Translations under genes and position numbers: made by a program | The notes under the pieces: model-generated | Seen by the model: the letters and a program-made list of their open reading frames with translations, nothing else | What the model was told of the DNA's origin: nothing | Databases searched by the model: none | In this document: piece by piece, positions 1 to 6,992 of the stretch | How the letters are laid out: every line of letters starts with the position of its first letter | How positions within the stretch are numbered: position 1 is the first letter of the stretch | From: Chloroflexota bacterium | Lineage (GTDB): Bacteria > Chloroflexota > Dormibacteria > Dormibacterales > Dormibacteraceae | Assembly: GCA_003446775.1 (NCBI GenBank) | Contig: DMCH01000010.1 | Span: 1-8,545, forward strand | Direction: 5' to 3' | Length of the DNA stretch: 8,545 bases

Positions 1-2
1 CG

Positions 3-1073
3 CTGCCCGATCCCGATGCCATCGCGCAGGCGGCACGGCTTATCCGCGAAGCGGAGCGGCCCGCCGTCATGGCGGGCGGCGGCGTCTGGTGGGCGCACGC
101 CGAGGAGGACCTCAAGCGCCTGGTCGAGGTCGCGCACCTGCCGCTGAACGTGAACGGCATGGCCCGTGGAGTCCTGCCGCCGGGCCACCCACTTTTCTTC
201 CCGCGAGCGCGCGGCCCAGCCCTCGGCGAGGCCGACCTGATCCTCGTCATCGGCGTGCCTCTCGACTTCCGGCTCAACTGGGGCCAGTCTCCCGTTTTCG
301 CGGATGGCGCCCGCCTCGTCTTCCTCGACGTGGACGACCTGCGCAAGCACAAAGTCCCTGACGTGGCGATCTACGGCGACCTGAAGGCCTCGCTCGCTGC
401 CCTCGCCGCCGCCGCTGAGACGCCGGAGAGAACCGAATGGCTGGCCCACCTTCGCGAGGCCGAGGCGGCAGCGCGCGCCCGCGACACCGCCATGACCGGC
501 TCGGACTCGTCTCCCGTACACCCGGCCCGGCTGATCGCCGAGGTCAACCGATACGGCGACCCCGACGCGATCTACGTCGGCGACGGGGGCGACTTCGTTT
601 CGTTCGCGGGCCGCCTCATCGAGCGGCCCAAGCCCGGTCTGTGGATCGACCCGGGACCGTTCGGGTGCCTCGGCTCCGGCCCGGCTTACGCGATGGCCGC
701 CAAGCTTGCGCACCCGGATCGCCAGGTGATCCTGCTGTCGGGGGACGGCGCGTTCGGCTTCTCGGCGATGGAGTTCGACACGATGGTCCGGCACCGGATT
801 CCCGTGGTGTGCGTGGTCGGCAACAACGGCATCTGGGCGCTGGAGAAGCACCCCATGGAGAGCATGCTGGGCATGAGCGTCGCCGCGGACCTGGCGCCGC
901 GCACCCGGTACGACAAGGTGGTGGAAGCGCTGGGAGGGTATGGGGAGATGGTCGAGCGCCCAGACGAGATCAGGCCCGCTCTGGACCGTGCCTTTGCGTC
1001 CCGACTGCCCGCCTGCATAAACGTTATTTGTGATCCGAAGGCGGAATATCCGCGATCATCGGTGTTGATGTGA
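3..1073 (+). CDS. ThDP-dependent enzyme, acetolactate synthase (IlvG)-like, C-terminal part
   Basis: The gene is open at the left edge: the frame runs from base 3 without a stop, and the ATG at 69 lies inside conserved sequence (PAVMAGGGVWW), so it is not the true start. About 356 residues remain of a family usually near 550, so the N-terminal pyrimidine-binding domain with the catalytic Glu is off-window. What is present is the central domain (to about base 420, with the GVPLDFRLNWG stretch) and the C-terminal ThDP-binding domain. The latter has the GDG-x24-NN metal/diphosphate motif (GDG at 741-749, NN at 822-827). The NGIWALEKHPM and DPKAEYPRSS stretches resemble, from memory, mycobacterial IlvG-type proteins. 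The substrate is uncertain: members of this superfamily include acetolactate synthases, oxalyl-CoA decarboxylases and 2-hydroxyacyl-CoA lyases. The stop overlaps the next gene's GTG by 4 bases (GTGA), suggesting translational coupling. ThDP enzyme class is secure; exact reaction is not. Confidence 0.9.
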   Translation: MPDPDAIAQAARLIREAERPAVMAGGGVWWAHAEEDLKRLVEVAHLPLNVNGMARGVLPPGHPLFFPRARGPALGEADLILVIGVPLDFRLNWGQSPVFADGARLVFLDVDDLRKHKVPDVAIYGDLKASLAALAAAAETPERTEWLAHLREAEAAARARDTAMTGSDSSPVHPARLIAEVNRYGDPDAIYVGDGGDFVSFAGRLIERPKPGLWIDPGPFGCLGSGPAYAMAAKLAHPDRQVILLSGDGAFGFSAMEFDTMVRHRIPVVCVVGNNGIWALEKHPMESMLGMSVAADLAPRTRYDKVVEALGGYGEMVERPDEIRPALDRAFASRLPACINVICDPKAEYPRSSVLM

Positions 1074-2341
1074 GCGCCACCGAACTACACCCTGTCGTCG
1101 AGGCTGATGAGTGGAGGACCGCCCAGTCCCAGTTCGATACCGCCGCCGAGATCATCAAGCTCGAGCCGTGGCTGCGCGAGGTGCTGCGCGAGGTGCAGCG
1201 CGAGTTCACCTGCCACTTCCCGGTGCAGATGGACGACCACCACCTCCGCGTGTTCACGGGCTATCGCGTGCAGCACAACATCAATCGTGGGCCCGCGAAG
1301 GGAGGCATCCGCTACCACCCTGACGTCTCCTTGAACGAGGTCAAGGCACTCGCGATGTGGATGACCTGGAAATGCGCGGTCGTGAACATCCCATTCGGTG
1401 GCGCCAAAGGCGGCATCATCGTCAACCCGAAGGAGCTCTCGCTCAACGAACTGGAGCACATGACCCGCCGATTCGCGACCGAGATCTCGATCCTCATCGG
1501 CGCCGACCGCGACATCCCGGCGCCCGACGTCAACACCGACGGGCAGACGATGGCGTGGATCATGGACACGCTCTCCATGCACCTCGGTTACTCGGTGCCG
1601 GCTTCGGTGACCGGCAAGCCGATCGAGGTGGGTGGCTCGCTCGGTCGCGTTGAGGCGACCGGCCGAGGGGTGACGATCTGCTCGATGGCGGCGCTCGAGC
1701 ACATGAACCGCCTTCCGCACCAGACGCGCGTCTCGGTGCAGGGGTTCGGCAACGTTGGCAGCATCAGCGCGCGGCTGCTCGAAGAGGCGGGCTGCACGAT
1801 CGTCGCCGTCAGCGAGGACTACGGCGGCATCTACAACCCGCTCGGCCTCTCCATCAAGCGCGTGCAGGAATATCGGGCGCGCGAGAAGACACTGCGCGGG
1901 TTTCCGGGCGCCCAGGAGATCGGCAACCAGGATGTGCTGACGGTGGACTGTGACCTGCTCGTGCCCGCGGCGATCGGAAACCAGCTGACCTCGCGCAACG
2001 CGCGCGACGTGAAAGCGAAGCTCATCGTCGAAGGGGCAAACGGACCGACCACGCCCGAGGCGGACGCCATCTTCCGCGAGCGCGGCATCTTCCTGGTGCC
2101 CGACATCCTCGCCAACGCCGGGGGCGTCACGGTCTCGTACTTCGAGTGGGTGCAGGACTTGCAGTCGTTCTTCTGGTCCGAGCACGAGGTCAACCAGAAG
2201 CTGAAGGCGATCCTGTCGCGCGCGTTCTCCGAAGTGTTGAAGACCAAGCTCGAGCTCAAGCTGGACATGCGGATGGCCGCTTATGTGCGGGCGGTGTCTC
2301 GCGTCGCCGGCGCGACGCGAGAACGGGGCTTGTATCCCTGA
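1070..2341 (+). CDS. gdhA: Glu/Leu/Phe/Val family dehydrogenase, probably NAD(P)-glutamate dehydrogenase
   Basis: This 423-residue protein has the full length of hexameric glutamate dehydrogenases and should interconvert glutamate and 2-oxoglutarate plus ammonium in the cytoplasm. The substrate-binding half carries K77 (in GPAKGGIRYHP), K101, catalytic K113 (in IPFGGAKGG) and catalytic D153 (in PAPDVNTD). The 24, 12 and 40-residue spacings equal those of K89, K113, K125 and D165 in the Clostridium symbiosum enzyme. The Rossmann half has G225-F-G-N-V-G230 for the dinucleotide. Keeping the first lysine argues for glutamate over branched-chain amino acids, but this is not proof. The GTG start overlaps the ThDP-enzyme stop (GTGA) and has no clear Shine-Dalgarno sequence, as expected for coupled translation. 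It is followed by a convergent junction holding repeats. Confidence 0.95.
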   Translation: MSATELHPVVEADEWRTAQSQFDTAAEIIKLEPWLREVLREVQREFTCHFPVQMDDHHLRVFTGYRVQHNINRGPAKGGIRYHPDVSLNEVKALAMWMTWKCAVVNIPFGGAKGGIIVNPKELSLNELEHMTRRFATEISILIGADRDIPAPDVNTDGQTMAWIMDTLSMHLGYSVPASVTGKPIEVGGSLGRVEATGRGVTICSMAALEHMNRLPHQTRVSVQGFGNVGSISARLLEEAGCTIVAVSEDYGGIYNPLGLSIKRVQEYRAREKTLRGFPGAQEIGNQDVLTVDCDLLVPAAIGNQLTSRNARDVKAKLIVEGANGPTTPEADAIFRERGIFLVPDILANAGGVTVSYFEWVQDLQSFFWSEHEVNQKLKAILSRAFSEVLKTKLELKLDMRMAAYVRAVSRVAGATRERGLYP

Positions 2342-2347
2342 TCGCGT

Positions 2348-2376
2348 GATTTCGCACGTCTGACGCAAACGGTGCG
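2348..2376 (+). repeat. 29-bp palindromic intergenic repeat, copy A
   Basis: This is the first of four related 29-bp units. It begins with GATT, contains the core CGCACGTCTGACGC and ends GGTGCG. It matches the copy at 8305-8333 at 24 of 29 positions by hand alignment. CGCAC near one end pairs with GTGCG at the other, giving a five-base-pair outer stem. It lies in the convergent junction just after the glutamate dehydrogenase stop. Confidence 0.75.
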
Positions 2377-2394
2377 CATCGCGCGGTCGCCAGG

Positions 2395-2423
2395 GGCACG
2401 GCTCGCGCCAAACGTGCGGAATT
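2395..2423 (-). repeat. 29-bp palindromic intergenic repeat, copy B (inverted)
   Basis: Read on the minus strand this unit begins AATTC and holds the exact core CGCACGTTTGGCGC (bases 2418 down to 2405). It is identical to the 8305-8333 copy at 24 of 29 positions. It is in opposite orientation to copy A, so the two cores can pair over 12 of 14 positions as a larger hairpin with a loop of about 38 bases. Such a structure could end transcription from both sides. No T-tract follows on either strand, so a classical intrinsic terminator is not shown. Confidence 0.75.
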
Positions 2424-2426
2424 CCG

Positions 2427-3290
2427 CTAGATCTCGCGGGTCCGGAAGCTCCAGATGCTCAGGGTCAGCATGAGTCCGAACCACACCACCACCCACGCGA
2501 GAAAGGCGGTGGGCGGGGGGTCGACGGCGCTGAACGGGTTGGCGCGCCCAGCTGTTCCGGCGGCCCGGAGCGCAGCCAGGATCACATCCGGCTCCATCGC
2601 GTAGACGGCGCCGCGCCACAGCCCGTCGGTGGGTAGGAGCAGGTGGCTGATGGTGCCGACGTTTTGCAGGGCGGAGTTCTGCAGCCCGGTCCCGATGTCG
2701 CCTACGACTCCGGCGATCCAGGCCATGAGCCACGCGACCAGCGCGATCACGCCTCCCGTAATTCCGGACAGGCGCGTCGACAGGACGAGTCCGAGCGAAA
2801 GCAGGGCGAGGCCTTCGGCGGCGACGTACAGCACGAGCTCCACGGGGTGGGGAGGCTCGTAGCCGGTGGCCAGGTTCACGGCGGTCAGCTCCAGAAGAGC
2901 AGACCCGGCGGCATAGATCGTGACGAGGATCGCCAACCCGAGCCATTTGCCGATCACGACCTCGCTGCGCCTGACGGGACGCGCGAGCATCGAGAGCAGC
3001 AGGCCGCTTTCCACCTCGCTCGAGATGAGGGGGCCGGCGACCACGGCCGCGCTGAGTGCCAGTACGCCGCTGTACATAAAGGTGATGACGATGAGCAGCT
3101 GCGACGTGATCAGGCTGACCTGGTCATGCGGCAGGAGGGTGCCGTCGCTTCGCGTCACAGTCGTGATCTTGTTAAAGCCCCATGCGGAAAACCCCACTAC
3201 CAGCAGAGTGAGGATCACGAGCGCCAGGAGCAGACGGCGGCGTGATGACTCCTGCACGGTGAGCCGCGCGAACACGAGAACGGGAGGCAC
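2427..3290 (-). CDS. ABC-2 type transporter permease
   Basis: This is a 287-residue polytopic membrane protein. Hydrophobic segments lie near residues 20-38, 64-90, 113-139, 150-171, 177-197 and 262-281, consistent with six helices. The cytoplasmic loop at about 90-118 (SSEVESGLLLSMLARPVRR, then GKWLG) is typical of NosY/ABC-2 permeases, where a Glu-rich turn precedes 'LLARPVSR' and 'GK'. It should form the channel of an exporter with the ATPase encoded immediately upstream. The GTG start shares one base with that gene's TAG stop (TAGTG), and a GAGGA sequence lies roughly ten bases before it. The substrate cannot be read from the sequence. The position behind an ECF sigma/anti-sigma pair hints at an envelope-stress or antibiotic efflux role (inference). 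Confidence 0.92.
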   Translation of the reverse strand: MPPVLVFARLTVQESSRRRLLLALVILTLLVVGFSAWGFNKITTVTRSDGTLLPHDQVSLITSQLLIVITFMYSGVLALSAAVVAGPLISSEVESGLLLSMLARPVRRSEVVIGKWLGLAILVTIYAAGSALLELTAVNLATGYEPPHPVELVLYVAAEGLALLSLGLVLSTRLSGITGGVIALVAWLMAWIAGVVGDIGTGLQNSALQNVGTISHLLLPTDGLWRGAVYAMEPDVILAALRAAGTAGRANPFSAVDPPPTAFLAWVVVWFGLMLTLSIWSFRTREI

Positions 3291-4249
3291 TACTTGTCGT
3301 CCTCGTGGAGCAGCTGCAGGAAGCGGTCCTCCAGCGTCTGATGTCGCGGCGACACCTCGTAAACCCGGCCGCCCAGCGCGACGATCGTCGACACCAGCTC
3401 GGGGACCCGCTCGATGTCGAGCTTCGTGAACGTCAGGTGCTCGCCTTCGTCGTCCAGCGGACCGAATGCCGCGAGCTTGGTCCGAGCCGAATCGTCCAGG
3501 CCGCTCACGCGCACCTTCACCGCCGTCCCGCTGAGCAGCTCGTCCATCGTCCCGGACGCGATCACCCGGCCGTGGTCGACCACTGCGACGCGGTCGCAGA
3601 CCTGCTCGACCTCGCTCAGGAGGTGCGAGTTGAGGAACACGGCGGTGCCTCGCTCTGAGAGGTCGCGAATGATCTCGCGCACGTCATGCCTGCCGACAGG
3701 GTCGAGCGCCGAGGTGGGTTCGTCGAGGAAGACCAGCTCGGGCTTGCCGACCAGGGCGGCAGCCAGGCCGAGACGCTGCTGCATGCCTTTCGAGAACGTG
3801 CTCACACGATCGTCGGCGCGGTCGGTGAGGCCGACGGTGTCCAGCGCCGCCGCAATCTCCTCCTTCCATTTCGAGCGCGGCAGCGGCGCCAGCTCGCAGT
3901 GGAGCGCGAGCACCTCGCGCGCGTCCAGCCATCCCTGGTATCGGAACAGCTCTGGCAGGTAGCCGATGCGCCGGCGCGTGCCGAGATCACCGATGGGCTC
4001 GCCGAGCAGCCATGCCTCACCCGACGTGGGCTTGAGGAGGCCGAGCAGCAGCTTGACCGACGTCGTCTTGCCCGCGCCGTTGGGACCCAGGAAGCCGAAG
4101 ATCTCGCCGCGCGGGACCGTCATCGACAAGCCCGCAAGCGCGACCGTGCCGCCGAATCGCTTGGTCAGGTCGACGGTATGTATGGCAGGAGCGGCAGCGG
4201 CCACCCTCATGGGAGTGGCCGCCGTGGCAACAGACGCTGGTTCAGCCAC
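3290..4249 (-). CDS. ABC transporter ATP-binding protein
   Basis: This 319-residue ATPase powers the adjacent ABC-2 permease. Visible motifs are Walker A GPNGAGKT (55-62), the signature FSKGMQQR (152-159), Walker B LVFLDE followed by PTSALDP (172-184) and the switch histidine H209 in NSHLLSEVEQ. The Q-loop position reads GYLPEL, with no glutamine in the visible stretch; ABC-2 export ATPases commonly have YLPE here. Residues after about 230 form the usual C-terminal extension. The first 20 or so residues are Ala-rich and carry no fold. The start is therefore uncertain: GTG at 4249 gives the length used, while ATG at 4210 (residue 14) is equally plausible, and neither has a good Shine-Dalgarno sequence. 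It lies 21 bases behind the anti-sigma gene on the same strand, so the three are probably co-transcribed. Confidence 0.95.
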   Translation of the reverse strand: MAEPASVATAATPMRVAAAAPAIHTVDLTKRFGGTVALAGLSMTVPRGEIFGFLGPNGAGKTTSVKLLLGLLKPTSGEAWLLGEPIGDLGTRRRIGYLPELFRYQGWLDAREVLALHCELAPLPRSKWKEEIAAALDTVGLTDRADDRVSTFSKGMQQRLGLAAALVGKPELVFLDEPTSALDPVGRHDVREIIRDLSERGTAVFLNSHLLSEVEQVCDRVAVVDHGRVIASGTMDELLSGTAVKVRVSGLDDSARTKLAAFGPLDDEGEHLTFTKLDIERVPELVSTIVALGGRVYEVSPRHQTLEDRFLQLLHEDDK

Positions 4250-4270
4250 CTGAGCAGGCTAGCTGAGTGA

Positions 4271-5374
4271 CTATTTCAAATTGCGCGCGATGTCCACCGC
4301 GGCCGACTGCTTGAGGGAGCCGGCGACCACGAAGACGTTCGTCTTGTGGATCCAGATCACTCCGGAGCCGAGGCCGGTGTTGTCCCCGAGCGCGACACCA
4401 GGATCGCCGTTGATGCTCACTTTGCTCGAGGTGGCATATTCGACGGGCACTGGGATCGGAAGCGTCGTCGTGGGATCACCGATGGAGCGAATGGCCGCCG
4501 CGAGCTCCGGCGACAGGCCAGGCATCGACAGGATGTAGGCCTCGAGCTGCTTGGCCGTCACCTGGGTCGACGTGACCACGGGCACGGCCGACCTGGCGAC
4601 GATCAGCTGCGGCAGGTTGATGTTCTGCGAGCTCGAATTGGTGCCAGAGCTGGCATTCATGTCGCCGAACACCTCTACGACCGCGGGTCCCACGGTCACA
4701 GTGAGCTTGGCGCCGTCCATCCCGCTGGGCAGCTTGGGCAGCGACTTACCGGTCGCGGCGGCCGCATCCGCCGCCTTCTTGGCGTCGAACGTGAAGACGG
4801 CGACTGCTCCGGGCATCGCAGCGTAAGTGACGGTGGAGGACACGCCGGCGGGCAACTTGGAGACGACCGGGACGTCGAGCCCCGATATCGCCTTCGCATC
4901 GGCCGCAGTCAGGACGATCTGTGGCTTTGGCTGCGTCGACCAGGTCAGCGTCCCGTACGCGCTCAGCTGCTCCAGCGCCTGCAGGTCGGCGAACGTCACA
5001 GGGACCGGTTGCACCGTCTTCGGCTGGAAGAGCGGCAGGATGTTGGCGAATGCGGTGATGGCCAGCGCAGCGACGATGGCCGCCGCCGCGAGGCCGGCGA
5101 ACATCGGGCGCGTCGACGGACGAAGGACGGGCAGGCTGAAGCCGAAGCGTGGCTTCGCAGCCGGGGCGGCCTGGACGCGCTTCAACGCGGTCTCCACGTC
5201 TAGCTTTAGCTCCGGCGCGGAAAGCATGGTCGCGGCCGCTCGTGCGTCGTCGGCCATGCCTTTGTTGCTGGCCTGGCAGGCGGCGCAGTCCATATAGTGC
5301 CGGCGGTCCGAGCCGGTGAGCGCGTCCGGATCGTCCACGAGCCGGCGCAAAGTTCCTTCAGATAGATGTGCCAC
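4271..5374 (-). CDS. Membrane-anchored zinc-type anti-sigma factor with large extracytoplasmic domain
   Basis: This 367-residue protein has three parts. The cytoplasmic N-terminus has H26-x3-C30-x2-C33 (HYMDCAAC), the zinc-binding anti-sigma (ZAS) signature; these are the only two cysteines in the protein. One transmembrane helix lies at about 92-113, after a basic stretch. About 250 residues follow outside the membrane, rich in Ala, Val, Ser and Thr, ending GVIWIHKTNVFVVAG then a helix with DIARNL. That ending resembles DUF4367-type sensor domains (from memory, tentative). It should hold the ECF sigma factor encoded just upstream until a signal releases it. The GTG start is fixed by a strong AAGGAGGT five bases upstream, and the gene overlaps the sigma gene by 17 bases, which supports coupled synthesis. 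The signal sensed is unknown. Confidence 0.85.
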   Translation of the reverse strand: MAHLSEGTLRRLVDDPDALTGSDRRHYMDCAACQASNKGMADDARAAATMLSAPELKLDVETALKRVQAAPAAKPRFGFSLPVLRPSTRPMFAGLAAAAIVAALAITAFANILPLFQPKTVQPVPVTFADLQALEQLSAYGTLTWSTQPKPQIVLTAADAKAISGLDVPVVSKLPAGVSSTVTYAAMPGAVAVFTFDAKKAADAAAATGKSLPKLPSGMDGAKLTVTVGPAVVEVFGDMNASSGTNSSSQNINLPQLIVARSAVPVVTSTQVTAKQLEAYILSMPGLSPELAAAIRSIGDPTTTLPIPVPVEYATSSKVSINGDPGVALGDNTGLGSGVIWIHKTNVFVVAGSLKQSAAVDIARNLK

Positions 5375-5906
5375 GAGTGACCTCCTTGCGCAGTGCGGCT
5401 TCTGCGCGCCTCAACAAAGTTCCGACCTGTCCGGTTCCAACTCCGATCGCCTGGGCAACCTCTGCGTAGCTGAGGCCGCTGGCGCGTAGAACGAGCACTG
5501 CTGCGGGCTTCGGCGCCAAGCGGGCGAGCGCGGCTCGCACCATCCGCCGGTCCTCGCCAACTTCGAGCATTCGCTGCGGATCGACCGTGCGCGAGCCTTC
5601 CTCCGGGGCCTGAGCCAACTCGCGACGCTCGCGGCGCTTGCGGCCACGTACTCGGTTCAACGCGGTGTGCGCCGCAGCGCGGTGCAGCCACGCCGGTGCG
5701 AACTGCGCGCTCGCCGAGTGAAGCCGGTGGAAGCTGATGAAAACCTCCTGCGCCACGTCCTCGGCCTCCTGCGGATCGGCCAGGACGCGGTTGGCGATGC
5801 CGGCCACCCGCGCGTATTCGCTTTTGAACAGGGCCTCGAATGCCTCGTCGCGAGTTGTCACGAGTCGCCTTCGGCCGTCAGCGGCCACCTCGAGGTTCAC
5901 GCCCAC
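5358..5906 (-). CDS. ECF (sigma-70 family, group IV) RNA polymerase sigma factor
   Basis: This is a 182-residue two-domain sigma factor of normal ECF size. Region 2 spans roughly residues 20-62 (EAFEALFKSEYARVAGIANR, then EAEDVAQEVFISFHRL), the core-binding and -10-recognition helices. Region 4 spans about 122-175, with a helix-turn-helix reading LSYAEVAQAIGVGTGQVGTL and RRAEAALRKE, for -35 recognition. The linker is Arg/Glu-rich. The anti-sigma gene follows with a 17-base overlap, the usual arrangement of a sigma factor and its inhibitor. The start is uncertain. GTG at 5906 is used here, but GTG at 5861 (residue 16, MTTRDEAFEALF) would give 167 residues, begins right at region 2, and has a GAAGG-like site upstream. 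A 20-bp inverted repeat lies 18 bases before the upstream start. Confidence 0.92.
   Translation of the reverse strand: MGVNLEVAADGRRRLVTTRDEAFEALFKSEYARVAGIANRVLADPQEAEDVAQEVFISFHRLHSASAQFAPAWLHRAAAHTALNRVRGRKRRERRELAQAPEEGSRTVDPQRMLEVGEDRRMVRAALARLAPKPAAVLVLRASGLSYAEVAQAIGVGTGQVGTLLRRAEAALRKEVTRGTSI
5380..5387 (-). promoter_or_regulatory. Strong Shine-Dalgarno site of the anti-sigma gene
   Basis: On the minus strand the bases read AAGGAGGT, a near-perfect anti-16S match, followed by five bases and the GTG at 5374. It lies inside the end of the sigma gene. It decides the anti-sigma start, and is the strongest ribosome binding site I noticed in the cluster, where most other starts have weak or no sites. 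High anti-sigma translation relative to sigma would be consistent with keeping the sigma factor silent (inference). Confidence 0.8.
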
Positions 5907-5924
5907 CAGTCATCAAGCCCCACG

Positions 5925-5944
5925 GGTGTCGGATTTGTGACACC
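5925..5944. promoter_or_regulatory. Inverted repeat GGTGTC-N8-GACACC upstream of the sigma gene
   Basis: Two perfect 6-base arms (5925-5930 and 5939-5944) flank GGATTTGT in the 37-base gap between the membrane-protein stop and the sigma-factor start. The last arm base is also the first plus-strand base of the membrane gene's stop codon. The spacing fits a dimeric-repressor operator or a short hairpin. There is no T-tract on either strand, so intrinsic termination is unlikely. A role in control of the sigma gene is inferred from position only. Confidence 0.4.
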
Positions 5945-6426
5945 TAGACCGCCTTGCGCTGGAAAACCTTGAGGAGCTCCTTGGCCACCTCGCGCAGGAA
6001 CGGGCCGCCCCAGATTCCGACCGACAGGAGCGAGATGAAGATGATCACGGCATCGATGCTCTCTCGCCCGGTGCCGGTCCAGTACACATCCTGGAGGTTC
6101 AGCCAGAGGGCGAACTCATCGAGGATGAGCGCGGTGCCGACCCCGAAGAGGATGGCGGTGACGCTGGCGATCCAGTTCGACCCGACACCTTGTTCGATGA
6201 GCCACACATAGCCGACCAGGATCAGGATCAGGATGCCCCACACCAGGTGGTGGATGTGGAGGCCGCCGCTGCTCACGTTATGGAACGGGCCGATCCCGGC
6301 GCGGATCAGATATGTGATGCCGCGGACGATGCCGAACGTGAGCAAGAACCCGATCGACGCGAGGAACAATCGCTCACGGCGCTCGTCCTGGAAATGAAAG
6401 GTATAGAGCTCCTTTAGACGCCTCAA
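5944..6426 (-). CDS. Conserved four-helix integral membrane protein, function unknown
   Basis: This is a 160-residue protein with four hydrophobic helices at about 20-42, 58-78, 85-108 and 122-145, and short basic ends. Polar residues are unusually placed at helix edges. G55-L-H-I-H-H60 opens helix 2, D103-E-F-A-L-W closes helix 3, and D113-V-Y-W-T follows it. H57, H59, H60, D103 and E104 could form a metal or proton site (inference). I recall similar uncharacterised proteins in actinobacteria but cannot name a family or function. The start is TTG at 6426 inside a TTGA overlap with the EVE gene's stop. It has no Shine-Dalgarno sequence of its own, but no ATG or GTG occurs before the first helix and coupling to the upstream gene would explain it. 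It is unlikely to be a transporter because of its size. Confidence 0.8.
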   Translation of the reverse strand: MRRLKELYTFHFQDERRERLFLASIGFLLTFGIVRGITYLIRAGIGPFHNVSSGGLHIHHLVWGILILILVGYVWLIEQGVGSNWIASVTAILFGVGTALILDEFALWLNLQDVYWTGTGRESIDAVIIFISLLSVGIWGGPFLREVAKELLKVFQRKAV

Positions 6427-6992
6427 CCCGCGAGGGATCGCTTCTGGCGTCCACTGCGCGCGATCTCGTCTTCGATGATGCCGAAGTCAGTGCGCGGCAG
6501 GGCGTGGATGTGGCCCTGGAACGCGAGCGTCCAGTGCTCCGGCGGCCACTTGCGGACGTAGTCGAGGCGGTAGGCGAGCTCTTTCGCGGGCACCCAATCC
6601 GGATCCTCGAGCACCAGGTCGGGCCGGATGTGCACTCGCCACGGGTAATCCTCGTCGCGGCGCGCGGTGCGCCACGTCGGGGTGTGGTCCTCATACATGG
6701 GTGAGGCGACGGTCACGGTCGCGGCGAATGCCATGCGCCCGGTCACGTAATAGAGGAGCCGATCGCCGACTCGCATGGTCTCCACCCGGCGGCGGTGGCG
6801 GCTCTTCAGGCCCTGGATGGTGAAGCCGAGCTCGCGTGTCTTGCGGAAGTTGTCCGGCGATGTGACCACCATCCAGTACTGGAGGGAGCGTCCCTCCGAG
6901 CGCCCGGACTTGCGTTTTCGACGCGAGCGGCCAGACTTCGGCGGCCGGTCCCCGGTGGATGCGGGGCCTGGAGCTGAGGGCTCTTCAGCCAA
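6423..6992 (-). CDS. EVE-domain protein with Arg/Lys-rich N-terminal tail
   Basis: This is a 189-residue protein. Residues from about 38 onward (QYWMVVTSPDNF, then MRVGDRLLYYVTGRMAFAATVTV) have the order of an EVE domain, a PUA/YTH-like fold that binds modified nucleotides in RNA or DNA in studied members. Residues 1-36 are a disordered tail with a basic run (SGRSRRKRKSGRSEGR) suited to nucleic-acid contact. The C-terminus is also charged. The start is TTG at 6992, with AGGA eight bases upstream; the next possible start (ATG at residue 41) would cut into the first EVE strand. It overlaps the DinB-like gene by 8 bases and the membrane-protein gene by 4, so the three are probably translated together. 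A housekeeping RNA role and a modified-base sensing role are both possible. The target is not visible. Confidence 0.75.
   Translation of the reverse strand: MAEEPSAPGPASTGDRPPKSGRSRRKRKSGRSEGRSLQYWMVVTSPDNFRKTRELGFTIQGLKSRHRRRVETMRVGDRLLYYVTGRMAFAATVTVASPMYEDHTPTWRTARRDEDYPWRVHIRPDLVLEDPDWVPAKELAYRLDYVRKWPPEHWTLAFQGHIHALPRTDFGIIEDEIARSGRQKRSLAG

Noticed and set aside
1085..2368. A 427-codon open frame on the minus strand
   Set aside because: It lies wholly opposite the glutamate dehydrogenase gene, whose catalytic residues and length are intact. The antisense product is Arg/His/Asp-rich with no domain, typical of high-GC shadows.
2342..2426. Classical intrinsic terminators at the convergent junctions
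   Set aside because: Hairpin potential exists, but no run of T follows the stems on either strand.
2643..3245. A 200-codon plus-strand frame opposite the permease, and a similar long one at 4346-5203 opposite the anti-sigma gene
   Set aside because: Both are composition-driven shadows of real minus-strand genes with clear family motifs.
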